Origin: Chondrus crispus
Lineage: Eukaryota; Rhodophyta; Florideophyceae; Gigartinales; Gigartinaceae
Assembly: GCF_000350225.1 (NCBI RefSeq)
Contig: NW_005179295.1
Location: forward strand, 8,924-72,923
Direction: 5' to 3'
Length of the DNA stretch: 64,000 nucleotides
Shown here piece by piece: positions 10,491 to 20,604 of the stretch (position 1 is the stretch's first letter; each line of letters begins with the position of its first letter). Made by a program: the position numbers and the translations under genes. Under the pieces are notes generated by a model. That model did not search any database and was not told the DNA's origin. It saw only the letters and a list, made by a program, of their open reading frames with translations.

Positions 10491-12010
10491 TGGTTTATTG
10501 GTCTTTCTTCTTACTCAAGCCGCCAGTCACAGACAAACTGCAGCTTTGCACATGTGTTTCATGGCCACTTTTTCTCAATGTGTCGATGCAAACCATGCAA
10601 TGTTGAGGTGATGGAGGGAACAGGCTTTTTGTTATCCGTACTGGCGGACCACTATTTTATGCATGGTTTCACTGATTGGACAACATCCATGTATTGTCTG
10701 TTCCGGTACTGAAAGACGCACTTACGCCTGTCTGCACTTACGATCGAAGGTAGCAGACGCTACCTTCTCAACGCCATGAGACGAACAATTTGCAGTCTCT
10801 GTGCTCGTCCAATTCATGCGAAAGCATTGACGCATGTGTGATACTTGATGTTGTCCTACGATTCTTAGAAATACGAACTACAGTTCCACTTTTACGTACC
10901 TCTCTGGGGTCGGCTCCTTGTACTACGTCCTTGCCTGGGTATGGCGGAGAGTGACTCATTGTATTACGATGATGCCTGGGCTAGGAAGGTATACTCAATT
11001 CGTAGCCGACAACAGCATTGGTATACAAAGGTTGTTCGTAAAGTCACGAAAACGCGTGTTTTGGCGGCGTGTTTGCTCATGTTTTTTAAACGAAAATCTT
11101 TCAGACAACGCGTTTGGCAAAACTCACATTATACCGAGAACCCGGGGCACGTGAGTTTTCCACGAGTTTCACATCCGCCTGATCACAGCAGTGCCGGATC
11201 GACCCGTCTTGACGGAAAACGAAGTGGGGTTTCCGTTCTTTTCATCAGCACAAACGAGCCTCAGACTGCACCGGTCGTATCGATATGCGTCATGGACGCC
11301 CCTATCGGTTCATCTGCGCAGACTCCATCAATGGATCAAAGCGCGACAGGATCTGCCACAGATGCCGCCGAAGCAACCGCGAAAGATAGACAAGTAGAAG
11401 CTTCTAAAAAGCGGTCCTCTCCAAACAGCCCCCTCAGCCGTCAAGAAGACGAAACACATCGCCCTTTCGACTGAGAACCGAAAGGTTCTCTATCTATCCT
11501 TGTGACGAGCTACAATATTCGCTTCAGCGAGTATTCGCGCAGGTGCACGTGATCCGTCGGGCGGCACAAGGATGTACAGTACCAAGGGTACTGTACCAGA
11601 CTTGCGTTTGTTGCGGGCAGGTATAGTACCTTGCTGGAGGTCAGTCCGCAAAACTCGTGGTGGAATTTTTCAAACTCGGGTGGGTTTACTTTACGTCCAG
11701 CGAGTTTGTGGGCAAATGGAAAAAAACAACGCGTTATTTTACGGACAACGTTACTGAACTGGTAAGTTTTTATTGGCTTTCAGGAAAATTGGAGTTTTCA
11801 CGTTCTCCTACTGTACCACATCCGTGAATATGAACTGATGCAACGTGTGCAACTTTTCAAATGGCGCCAGCTCACTGGATAGGATTTCTTGCCTTGCCAA
11901 GACTTCCGCACATAGGCATCTGTGGCTTTCATCGACACCTGTGAGGCCAGTTCCAAGTACGCATAAAGGAAGTGTATTCGGAGCAGGGCAGCAGAGGCGC
12001 CAAGAAAAGC
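10491..12010. other. stretch without a resolved gene
   Basis: The longest frame (10941-11474 plus, ATG) has no recognisable domain; its part from ATG 11293 is Ser/Thr/Ala/Lys-rich and could be a real short exon. Repeated GTAC-type words (for example at 11575-11600 and 11811) occur, as elsewhere in intergenic DNA of this window. Confidence 0.3.
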
Positions 12011-12519
12011 ATGAGAACATTTACCTCATGTGACGGTCTTTCCATTCGCGTGGGGGAGAACGCGGCGGAGAATCAGCGGCTTTGCAAACAGGCAAAGCAG
12101 AACGACCTTTGGTTTCATCTGGAAGGACAGTCGTCTCCACATGCCATATTATCAGTGGGAGGCGGAAAACAAGGAAAGAACAACGCGTTGCGTTCTTCGT
12201 TGCACGAATGCCAGCAACTCGTGAAGCATTTTTCGTCAGCGAGGTAAGGCTACGTACTGCACGTACGAATCCGACATACGGTTGAGACGCTTGTCACTTA
12301 TTCTTACGTTGCGAAATGTTTTTCGTTCTTGCTTGCTGGGTTTATAACAGAGAAGCAAGGTGCGCGTCGGTCATCTGGATTGAGGCTAAGTGGGTGTCAA
12401 AGAATGGCGTAGAGGACAAGGTGGGGGCTGTTACCCTGAAAAAGACTCCGAAGAGGACAAGTGTTGTCGCGGATGCGGGGACGATAGAAAGTTTAACGGC
12501 TGCGAAGAAACGTGAGTAG
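12011..12519 (+). CDS. stand-alone NFACT-R (DUF814) domain protein, two exons
   Basis: Two exons are predicted, 12011-12243 and 12351-12519, coding 133 residues. Exon 1 begins with ATG directly at the domain (motifs TFTSCDGLSIRVG, AENQRL and NDLWFHLEG, the NFACT-R signature NDLWFH). Intron 12244-12350 is 107 bp, starts GTAAGG and ends AACAG. Joining in phase 2 restores an Arg codon and continues into a strand-rich end (VIWIEAKWVSK ... VGAVTLKK), as expected for the domain. NFACT-R occurs in NEMF/Rqc2 of ribosome quality control and alone in CCDC25-type and bacterial proteins; here it is nearly the entire protein. The role is inferred as RNA- or ribosome-related. This is the only spliced gene supported in the window. 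The frame extends upstream of ATG 12011, so a longer N-terminus is possible. Confidence 0.7.
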
Positions 12520-12798
12520 AAGCACTGTAATTAGCGTCTGTAAATGATTGGCGCGAAAAAAGTGATTCAAAAATTCTCCTTTTTTTGACATGCTCCCGCC
12601 AAAACACTCGTGACAGGCGATCACCGAAACGGCCTGCACATTTATCATGGGCGTGGTACTGATGTGCTGCGACGCCAGTTGCCCCCACGCCCCCCCGTGC
12701 AGTGGAGCAGCCCCCAACGTAGAGCTAGGCTCGCCCCCGTCATCGTATCCTCTGACCAACACACCAGAGCCGCAATCTTTGCATGAACACGGAAACAG

Positions 12799-14883
12799 AT
12801 GTCAGCCCCTTCCACACCACTACCGAAGGGCCCCACACATCGCCTCGCTCTTCTTGAGGCCAGACTAGATGGCAAAGAGACTACCAAACCCCCGGCTCCC
12901 CTCCCGACAGAAGAAGACGACGTCCGAAGCTTCTCCTCTGACGCATCTCAGCTTCGTGTTTACAACCCACGTCGCCGATACGCACCGAGAGCCCGCTCTC
13001 GTGATTCCATTCCCAACATTTCCAACAAAAAGCGCAAGCGGTCCTCGCCGGCCGCGATGCGCAACACCCGCGTCGACTCTTTCTTTAAACCGCTCACACC
13101 ACTTGGTGAAAAAGAACAGCCAAGAGAGGCCAAGAATCCGAGAAAGTCTTTGAAGGAGGGCAGAGTCCCTAGCGACCCTGATGTTGATATGACTCCTACC
13201 CGACGTCAGCTCTGCTTCGCAGAGCAAGACGCCTGCGACGAAAATAACAGCGAATCCGTTGCCAATGAAAGTTACAAGTATTTTCGAGCTCATGTAGACA
13301 AGTTGACAGCTGAAAACGACAAGCTTCGAAGTGAACATGATCAAGCTGAAGTCTTGCGATCTGAAAACGAAGACCTCCGCACCCAGCTGGAACTCGAAGT
13401 ACCAGACTTGCGAGATCAACTAGCCAAGAAAACAGTCGAACTGGAAAGCAGCGTTGCTCGGGCTGATGCGCTCGCTGTGGCTTTACGTGATATAGTGGTG
13501 CTCTTGGCGAAAGCCCAGCGCCGTGAAGCAAGGAGCAAGGCGGTGAATGATAGTGAGCGCTTGGGTAAGGTGGTCGTGGAGCGCACTCGTACCACGTTGA
13601 ACGAAGTCTGGGAAGATGGTGATGAATGGAAGCAGTTAGAAGCGGATCTGCAACGGATACAGCTTGAACGGGAAACTCTGGAGAAGAAGCGCAAAGAAGT
13701 CTCCAAGAAGAAGGCCCTCGCTCAGAAGATGCAAACTGCACACTCAGAAAATCAAGGGAGAGAAGCAGAAGTCGTCACCCCAGCGAAATCGGCCAGCCGA
13801 ACAGAAATGCCACCTCCGCGCAAACCGAGATCGCGATCACCAACTGAACCCTTCGAAGAAAGCCTCGAATATGTCTCAGAACAAGAAGAGATCTATCGTG
13901 TGCAGCTCCAGCTGCTCAGACGGGAGGAATCAACGCTCCAAGATCGTCGCGTGCATTATCTCCGCAAACGGGATTTGATAGTTCGCGAGCTTCGCCGTCA
14001 AAATGATGAACGCCAGTCGCCGTTCAGCAATTTTCCTGTGCTCAATGATCGCTATGTGGTGTTGAATCTCTTGGGACGTGGTGGATTCAGTGAAGTCTTT
14101 AAGGCCTTCGATTTGCGGCGTGCTACTCATGTGGCTTGTAAGATCCATCAGCTCGCGTCGAACTGGAGTGAGGAAAAAAAACGAAGCTTCATAAGACATG
14201 CGTGGCGTGAATACACTATTCACAAGTCCCTCAAACATCCTCGGGTTGTGCAGTTAGTGGACATTTTTGAAATTGACGAAAATACTTTCTGCACCGTGCT
14301 TGAGTACTGCGAAGGCTGTGATCTTGACTCATACTTGCGGTCGAATAAGACACTCGCGGAGAAAGAAGCAAGATCGATCATTGCGCAAGTTTTTTCGGGG
14401 CTTCAGTATCTTGCTGAACAGCAGAGGCGAATTATCCACTACGACCTGAAGCCCGGTAATATTTTACTGTACAAAGGTGAAGTTCAAATTACTGACTTTG
14501 GACTGTCGAAAATAATGAACGAGACAGAATCAACGACAGATGGAATGGAGCTGACCTCACAAGGTGCTGGTACCATGTGGTACCTGCCCCCAGAATGCTT
14601 CGAAACGGGTCAACAGGCCCGTATAAGCGTTAAAGTGGACGTATGGAGTGCGGGGGTGATCTTGTTTCAAATGTTGTACGGCCGCAAGCCCTTCGGTCAT
14701 GACCAATCTCAAGAAAAGATGTTTCGTGAAAAAACTGTGTCACATCAAGAGCTCCAGTTCCCGACCCGTCCCGGCGTCTCAGAGACTGCGAAGGACTTCA
14801 TGCGCAAATGCCTCACAAGAAAGGCATCCGCTCGGCCAGATGTTCGCCAAGCTCTGCTTCATCCCTTCTTTAACAAACGATGA
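12799..14883 (+). CDS. TLK: Tousled-like serine/threonine kinase
   Basis: This 694-residue nuclear kinase is expected to phosphorylate ASF1-type histone chaperones during S phase. The N-terminus has an NLS (KKRKR, about 77-81) and a PIP-box-like NTRVDSFF (89-96). Coiled-coil stretches span about 155-310 and 350-415, as in the family. The kinase domain covers about 419-690: glycine loop GRGGFSEV, lysine in VACKIH, catalytic loop HYDLKPGN (the TLK-specific HYD instead of HRD), DFG in ITDFGLSK, and the TLK hallmark TSQGAGT followed by WYLPPECF. No introns are visible. The start at ATG 12799 gives a normal-length family member. Identification is firm because the HYDLKP and GAGT.WYLPPECF motifs are diagnostic. 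Confidence 0.95.
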   Translation: MSAPSTPLPKGPTHRLALLEARLDGKETTKPPAPLPTEEDDVRSFSSDASQLRVYNPRRRYAPRARSRDSIPNISNKKRKRSSPAAMRNTRVDSFFKPLTPLGEKEQPREAKNPRKSLKEGRVPSDPDVDMTPTRRQLCFAEQDACDENNSESVANESYKYFRAHVDKLTAENDKLRSEHDQAEVLRSENEDLRTQLELEVPDLRDQLAKKTVELESSVARADALAVALRDIVVLLAKAQRREARSKAVNDSERLGKVVVERTRTTLNEVWEDGDEWKQLEADLQRIQLERETLEKKRKEVSKKKALAQKMQTAHSENQGREAEVVTPAKSASRTEMPPPRKPRSRSPTEPFEESLEYVSEQEEIYRVQLQLLRREESTLQDRRVHYLRKRDLIVRELRRQNDERQSPFSNFPVLNDRYVVLNLLGRGGFSEVFKAFDLRRATHVACKIHQLASNWSEEKKRSFIRHAWREYTIHKSLKHPRVVQLVDIFEIDENTFCTVLEYCEGCDLDSYLRSNKTLAEKEARSIIAQVFSGLQYLAEQQRRIIHYDLKPGNILLYKGEVQITDFGLSKIMNETESTTDGMELTSQGAGTMWYLPPECFETGQQARISVKVDVWSAGVILFQMLYGRKPFGHDQSQEKMFREKTVSHQELQFPTRPGVSETAKDFMRKCLTRKASARPDVRQALLHPFFNKR

Positions 14884-15566
14884 CGCGCCCTGTAGTAACA
14901 TGGAGAATCGCTAATCGCTATGAGCAACTTCGTCGTCTGAACCTATCCCCATGTATCCTCGTCGAAATCCCCGGGCAGGAGGCCGGGGGCATGTCCGAAA
15001 CTACAGAAGCGGCTGCTCCAACTCGACACACTCGTATTTCGCAAGGATTTCGCGACAACTTCAGGCAAATCCTATTCTGAGCTGTGTTTCCAACATCACA
15101 AGCGACTCTACATGCCCGCACTAGATGACCATTCAACGAGTCGACGATTCAAGGCAAGCGATGTGTACATAGCTGTCGCGGCTCACTACTGAAATTATAC
15201 GCTTGCGTTTCTAACCACAAGTAAAATCAGGTGAAGCGCCCGAAGCCATTGTGCATAGCCCGCCCATGTCCAATGCTGCTTTCTTCTGGAACTTTCATTC
15301 AACGTGCATGCAGAAAGTTCCCAGGGAAAATCTGATATTTCACTCCAGCTCGTTCTCATGCTGATGAGATGCGCGCTTACCAACTGTACAGCATTCCGTG
15401 TTCTAATGAGGCCAAAAGCCGCAGCTACAATGCCAGGTCACCACGGATCCACCTGAACCCAAAGCCACTTCTGAGATTGTCCATGGCTCCATCTCTCACC
15501 CTCATTAAAGAGAGTCAGCTCCTGTAGAAGTACCTCCGATTGGAATCTAACGTAGGCGTCCAAAAA
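14884..15566. other. convergent intergenic stretch
   Basis: This is the 3' flank between the plus-strand kinase gene and the minus-strand pseudouridine synthase gene. Only short frames without motifs are present. I see no RNA gene or repeat. Confidence 0.4.
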
Positions 15567-16463
15567 TCAAGCCACTAAGCATAACCCCTCAAGTGTTTTC
15601 TCAGAGAACGGATCAACTGTCCTGAATTCCTGTTGTATTGCATTCCGCAGGCCACTTTTGCGGCCATATAGTTTTTCTTGCGGAGGAGGCAACGAAATGT
15701 GTAGCTCGAATGCATGAAGCATCATTCTTGGCGGTAGCACATTTGGGTCTTTGAAGTACACTGAATCATCATCGATATATGTCGCATCCCCTACAATGGG
15801 CATTCCAGCATTTGCGCAGTGCACTCTAAGTTGATGGCGACGACCACTCTGAGGTACGAGCAGAAGTTTCGTGACTGGCGCCCCCTTGTACGACCCGTGC
15901 GCAAGCGGATAGCATTCTGTTAAAGAAGCCCGACCAGGATTGCCTGGCGATCCTACCACCATTTTGTAGCCCGGTGGTTTTGTATCTGCAATCGCTTGAT
16001 CAAATGTAAGAAAGCTTTTCCGATTATCCATGTCAGTAACGACCTCAATATCATCTCCGACATGGCCGTGCACAAGCGCCAAATATATTTTCTTCACGGA
16101 TCGCTTTTCAAACTGCGTGGCAGCCACACCGGCAGCTTTTCTTGTCAACCCAATCATCATTACGCCCGAGGTTGCATAATCAAGTCTGTGCACAAATCGC
16201 ACCCCAAAACCCGTCTCCGTTTTCGCTTTTTCAACATCAAAACCTTGAGACACGATGTAAGATAGAGCAAGCTTTTCCACAGTGTGCGTGAACTCGCCGT
16301 CAATGCGAACATCCGGGGGTTTGTCCGTGATCAAATATCTCCCCGCTTCATAATGCAAGACTCCCAATTTTGGGGCCACTGGCGGTAGCCGCCCAGGAGT
16401 TGTCGGCGGAGCGTCGCCTTCCTTCTCTCGTGGACGTATCGTGGCTTTTTGTCCGGTTACCAT
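15567..16463 (-). CDS. RluA-family RNA pseudouridine synthase (RPUSD1-like)
   Basis: This 298-residue enzyme isomerises uridine to pseudouridine in RNA. Motif II with the catalytic Asp is HRLDYATSG. Motif III region SGRRHQLRVHCANAG and the terminal GDATY are complete, followed by LHAFELHISLP. No S4 domain is present, and the sequence around FVHRLDYATSGVMMIG most resembles the eukaryotic RPUSD1 group, as opposed to mitochondrial RPUSD4 or bacterial RluA. The start is ATG at 16463; the frame is open to a GTG at 16481, but ATG is preferred. A basic N-terminal 30 residues could be a targeting or nuclear extension. It is a single exon, convergent with the TLK gene. Confidence 0.9.
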   Translation of the reverse strand: MVTGQKATIRPREKEGDAPPTTPGRLPPVAPKLGVLHYEAGRYLITDKPPDVRIDGEFTHTVEKLALSYIVSQGFDVEKAKTETGFGVRFVHRLDYATSGVMMIGLTRKAAGVAATQFEKRSVKKIYLALVHGHVGDDIEVVTDMDNRKSFLTFDQAIADTKPPGYKMVVGSPGNPGRASLTECYPLAHGSYKGAPVTKLLLVPQSGRRHQLRVHCANAGMPIVGDATYIDDDSVYFKDPNVLPPRMMLHAFELHISLPPPQEKLYGRKSGLRNAIQQEFRTVDPFSEKTLEGLCLVA

Positions 16464-16878
16464 ACTGCGGTTTGCAAGCACAGCTCTGACCTTCTCAGAA
16501 TTTGGTAAACCGCTGTCAACCTTCTTGTCATGTCAAAGGCATTTCACATTTACGTTTCCGTTACAGCTGAAGTGTTGCCGCCTTCACGAAACACTGGTTT
16601 CAAGCAATGAACCCAAAACTCCAGGCCACACCTTGCTGTTAATAATGGTACAACACAAGAGTAGTACTCAGGCGTATGCATCTGCGATCACGAGGATCCT
16701 CGCTCTGCAACCGCTAGCTAGAGTACGTACTGTACCTTGAAGGATACCTTGCGAAGGTTTTTACTGTAGTCATGTTAGGCAGTGTGCTACAGTACCCAAG
16801 GGTACAGAACCTGCGGAAGGTACACGTACCCTTCGGCACAAGCACAGCGACAATTGGCGGAGAGAGAGTACGAAGTAC
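16464..16878. other. upstream intergenic stretch
   Basis: No gene is seen. The segment 16715-16830 is rich in GTAC words (TACTGTA, TACAGTA, GTACC). It separates the pseudouridine synthase start from the pogo-like transposon. Confidence 0.3.
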
Positions 16879-16880
16879 TA

Positions 16881-16905
16881 AAGGGGGGGCACGCAAAGAT
16901 GAGAC
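16881..16905 (+). repeat. left terminal inverted repeat of the pogo-like element
   Basis: This 25-bp end is preceded by TA and matches the reverse complement of 19140-19164 at 23 of 25 positions. Confidence 0.9.
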
Positions 16906-17204
16906 ATTCACCTAATCATGAGACAACATAAATTGTTGCAAAAAGCCCACAAATTGCGTTTTGCATTGCTGGAGCATCTCTGGTGATACAAAACGCCGGA
17001 GAAAAGTCACTGTTGCTCGAAACTGTGTGGCTAGATTCAAAAACTAATCTTTCCATTGACTTCCCCGCCCAAAACAACCCCCCGACCCATCCTCTTATAG
17101 ACTTCATATGAGCACAACTGCCTTCAAAGTGTCCACAAAGTCCCTCTGTACACTCTCAAGACTGCCAAACAATTGAGCGTTGCACCAACCCAGTCTACCC
17201 CATT

Positions 17205-18871
17205 ATGCCGGCATCGCGAAAACGCGTTGTAGCACCTGCCTCAATCAATGAGGCACTTCAATATGTGCGCGACAAAAACACGTACCGGGCCGCTGAGACC
17301 AAGTTCGGCATACCACGGGCAACACTGCAGCGAAGAATGCACACCGCTGTGCAGAAGCAGGGAAGAAAGGCAGCCTTCACAGCAGCCGAGGAACGAATTG
17401 TCGTCGGTTTTTAATAGAAAACGCTAATAAGGGGCTGCCCATGACTCAAGAACACCTTCGTGAAGCCATTCAAATCCTCATTTCACGAAGGCCTGCCGCA
17501 CGGCGCCAGCTTCTGCCAGCTGAGTGGAATTTCAAAGCACCGAGCAACGCTTTTTTGTACCGTTTTCGTCAACGACACTCCAAAGAACTAGTCTTTGCTC
17601 GACCAGTTACTCAGGAAGCTGTCCTCTTTCGCCAAGTCAATTCTGAGACCATTACCAATCATTTTGCTACTCTAAAAAAGCTCATCAGTGAGTATCAAAT
17701 TGACGCTTCCCGATTGTTTAACGTCGACGAATGTGGTTGTACTCCAAACCGCGATCCAGGTGCAAAATCTCGGGCACGAAGGTTGATGCCTCGCCGCGGG
17801 GCAAGGGACATGCGGCGTCCTGATATTGCGAGCATGGCAAGAATTACAATGATGCCTGTTATTTCGGCTGCGGGAGAACACGGTCCGCCATTGTTTGTAA
17901 TGAAAGGGACTCGAGTTCCCTACAGGATTTCTATATGTAATGGGACGGAAGTTGCCGAGACGCCGCTGTCGGTCCTTCCAAGACACTCTGTGCTAGCGAT
18001 GAGAGAGGAAAATGGAGGCGTGGATCGCCGCAATTTTATCAGTTGGGCCCAAAAGTTCGTCCTCTATGTTTCTGATCTAACGGAGAACAACAGAAGCGTC
18101 CTTCTCGTTTACGATGGATACAAATCGCATCTGTCACTGGAAGTTCTTGAATTATTTAGTCATAACGTTGTTGTATACGTCCTTCCTTGCCACACGTCCG
18201 GCAAGACCCAGCCATGTGACTCAGTTTTGTTCTCCTCCTTCAAACACTACATTGACATTGGTTTACAGAACTGCATGTTGCATGCTGCAGACCAAGTTTT
18301 TGATGTCTACGATTTTTGCAGTGTGCTGCGGTATGCATATGATATGTCGGTTACTCGAGACAACATCTGTGCTAGCTTTTTACGATCTGGACTGTGGCCG
18401 TTGGACCCATGTCGTATCCTTGGCAACCCTCGTCCAGCATCCGCAATGGTCGGTGCCCCCATCCTGACGGTGAAGGAATTGGATGCTGCCTTTAAAAAAA
18501 AGATGGCTGAAACTAAGGAAAAGATATTAGGCTCCGATGCAGTAATGACGGCGTCCGGGTTTGAGGATACCACGAATGGTTGTGTCGTGACTGCACCGCA
18601 AGCCCTCGATTTGGTTCGTAGAAAGGAGAGAGGCAATGCGCGCAGGCGGCGTTCAAAAGAAATCAAAAAGCTGGAAACAGAGCTCACACGAGTCATAAAA
18701 AAATCCAAGCCTGCCACAAAACCGATCACGCAAAGCGCCACGTCGTGGAAAATTGTTCCGAGGTGGGCATCAGGTGAGAACACGGTCCTTAGGAGAGCGT
18801 CGATTGGTGGCAAAGCTTCGCACTTTGAAGGCGTTGCCACTTTGAGCTCGTTTCGCAGAATATTGGGATGA
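17205..18871 (+). pseudogene. pogo/Tigger-type transposase, single frameshift
   Basis: The gene would cut and paste the surrounding element. Part 1 (ATG 17205 to 17412) is a psq/CENP-B-like helix-turn-helix (AETKFGIPRATLQRR). Part 2 (to 18871) holds the DDE catalytic core: first Asp in NVDECG (about 17723), second in VYDGYKSH (about 18110), third in QPCDSVL (about 18215), the jerky/pogo arrangement. The frame changes at the T5 run 17408-17412; one missing T would account for it, because the -1 frame runs straight into the family motif ENANKGLPMT. No other lesion is seen, so this is a recent break or a base-calling error. Confidence 0.88.
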
Positions 18872-19139
18872 ACCGAAGTGACGTGGCAAAGTCGGTTTAG
18901 TTGAAATAAAGGCAAATTATTGGGCCAATTTTTGGGGTTGTCCGATCTTTCTGAGAATTTCCTCTCTATTTGTCCATAACAGTTCCAATGCACGTTTAGT
19001 CCCCTTGTGACGGTACTGTTTACAGGATTCTCGCCACGCACAGAGGTCTCATTGGTAACGACGTGACAGGTTGATTGATAGTGAAATGAGTTCCTAGAGT
19101 GTTTGCGAAGCAGAGTTATGATGCTAATTGGCAGTTTTT

Positions 19140-19164
19140 GTCCCATCTTTGCGTGCCCCCCATT
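19140..19164 (-). repeat. right terminal inverted repeat of the pogo-like element
   Basis: Inverted counterpart of 16881-16905, followed by TA at 19165-19166. Confidence 0.9.
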
Positions 19165-19233
19165 TATACCCCAGGCAAGGATCCGAATCCTGCAAATTCA
19201 AGCGGTGAAAATCGATTGAAAACTTTTAAAATG

Positions 19234-19260
19234 TACTGAATATTTTTAAAATATTCAGTA
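19234..19260. repeat. 27-bp AT-rich palindrome
   Basis: Arms TACTGAATATTTT and AAAATATTCAGTA are perfect inverted copies of 13 bp with a one-base centre. It lies between the pogo-like element and the next transposase. Confidence 0.8.
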
Positions 19261-19504
19261 TGTTTATTTTAAATTCCTAAATTTTGGGGCCAATCCGCCA
19301 GCGGATAGAGATAGGCATTTCACTCAAGATCTTTATACAGTATGCATACCGTGGGAAGCCAGGAAGTATCTAAACGCACACCCCAAAATACAGGTACTCT
19401 GTATATGCATTTCGCCGAACGTTTCTGCTAGTCCATACCCTTTCTATCGACAAGGAAGTACTTTCAAGTTTGCAAAAGCCCGTGCAGATGTACTTATCGT
19501 CGAA

Positions 19505-20604
19505 ATGATCAACTTCGACCCATTGCAATTCCAAGGCATATGGGCTGGCTTTGAAAATTTCATTCTCGATCATTACAACACTGGTCGTGGTCGGAAGAGC
19601 ACCGTCACGGCCAAAGACATGTTGTTTATGACGATGACTGTCATGAAACATGGCGGTGACTGGGCATTTCTTGGAAACATGTTCAATTTCAAAGGCCCTA
19701 CCATGGAGCGCATGATTTGGAATTTTGTTGATCTCGTTTGCGATGCGTTTTACGAATCCTACGTGGAGTATCATGCAAAAAGTGGACAATGAAGGAGCTC
19801 GTGGCAAAGAAAAAATGTTTTTCTCACTACCCTATGGCGCGGTACGCCACTGATGTGACGTTTCAACCTTGCTTTCGCCCTTCCGGAAGCGTACAAGAGG
19901 GCAAGCGCTATTATGGCGGTATGCATAAGATGTACGGCTATAAGGTGGAGGTCTCCGTCTTGCCAATTAGAATAGCCATCGGATGCAGTGATCATGAGCC
20001 TGAGTCTGTCTCTGACCTCGTCATGTTTCAACAGATGCAACCGTGGCACCGAACCAATTTGCAAAAGCAAAACGACGAAGACACATTGGAAGACGATGGG
20101 CGTTTGGGGGAAGAATTTAAGGACGCTTGGGCAGTGCTAGATGACAAGGGTTACCAAGGCAGTGCTGAGTTTTGCATGGTTGTGCATCCCAGCAAAAAAC
20201 CACACAATGGTGTTCTATCCCCTGCTCAAATTTCAACAAATCGGCACATCTCAAGCGACCGTATCATCGTGAAGAATTATTTCGGGCGGCTTTGTGGGGC
20301 ATGGACAGTGCTTGGGAAAAAGTGGAAGTGGGCGGAAGCTAGGTACGACAGTGTTTTTCGCTTGTGTGTCGCACTGACATATTTTCATGTCAACTGCAAT
20401 CCATTGCGGGCTGATGATGGGGCGATGTTTAGGCAAATTGCTAATCGTTGGTACTCTATTGGGGTGTCCCGACATGAAAAGAGACGTACTGTGCAGCGCA
20501 ATTATCGCGAAAAGCGACAGCGTCGTATGAATGTAATGTTTCGCGCGTCTACCGTTCCGCAGTACCCAGATCGCCAGCCAATCTATGACGACCTACAGTT
20601 GTAA
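19505..20604 (+). pseudogene. Harbinger/DDE_Tnp_4-like transposase, single frameshift
   Basis: Two frames together read as one transposase of about 365 residues. The first (19505-19792, ATG) contains the N-terminal helical region. The second carries the DDE core: YATDVTFQP with the first Asp (about 19850), VLDDKGYQG with the second (about 20131), and IVKNYFGRLC with a downstream W-rich segment typical of DDE_Tnp_4 endonucleases. The frame changes at the A5 run 19777-19781, consistent with loss of one A. No terminal inverted repeats or target duplication could be identified around it, so element boundaries remain unknown. Assignment to the PIF/Harbinger superfamily is by motif impression. Confidence 0.7.

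Larger units (their letters stand above)
16881..19164 (+). mobile_element. complete pogo-like (Tc1/mariner superfamily) DNA transposon
   Basis: The 2284-bp element is flanked by TA on both sides (16879-16880 and 19165-19166), the target duplication of Tc1/mariner transposons. Ends are inverted repeats: left AAGGGGGGGCACGCAAAGAT at 16881, right (reverse complement) AATGGGGGGCACGCAAAGAT ending at 19164, with two mismatches in 25 bases. The single transposase gene lies inside, with psq-type DNA-binding and DDD catalytic motifs. One base loss breaks the transposase frame, so the copy as given is probably inactive unless that is an assembly error. Confidence 0.9.
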
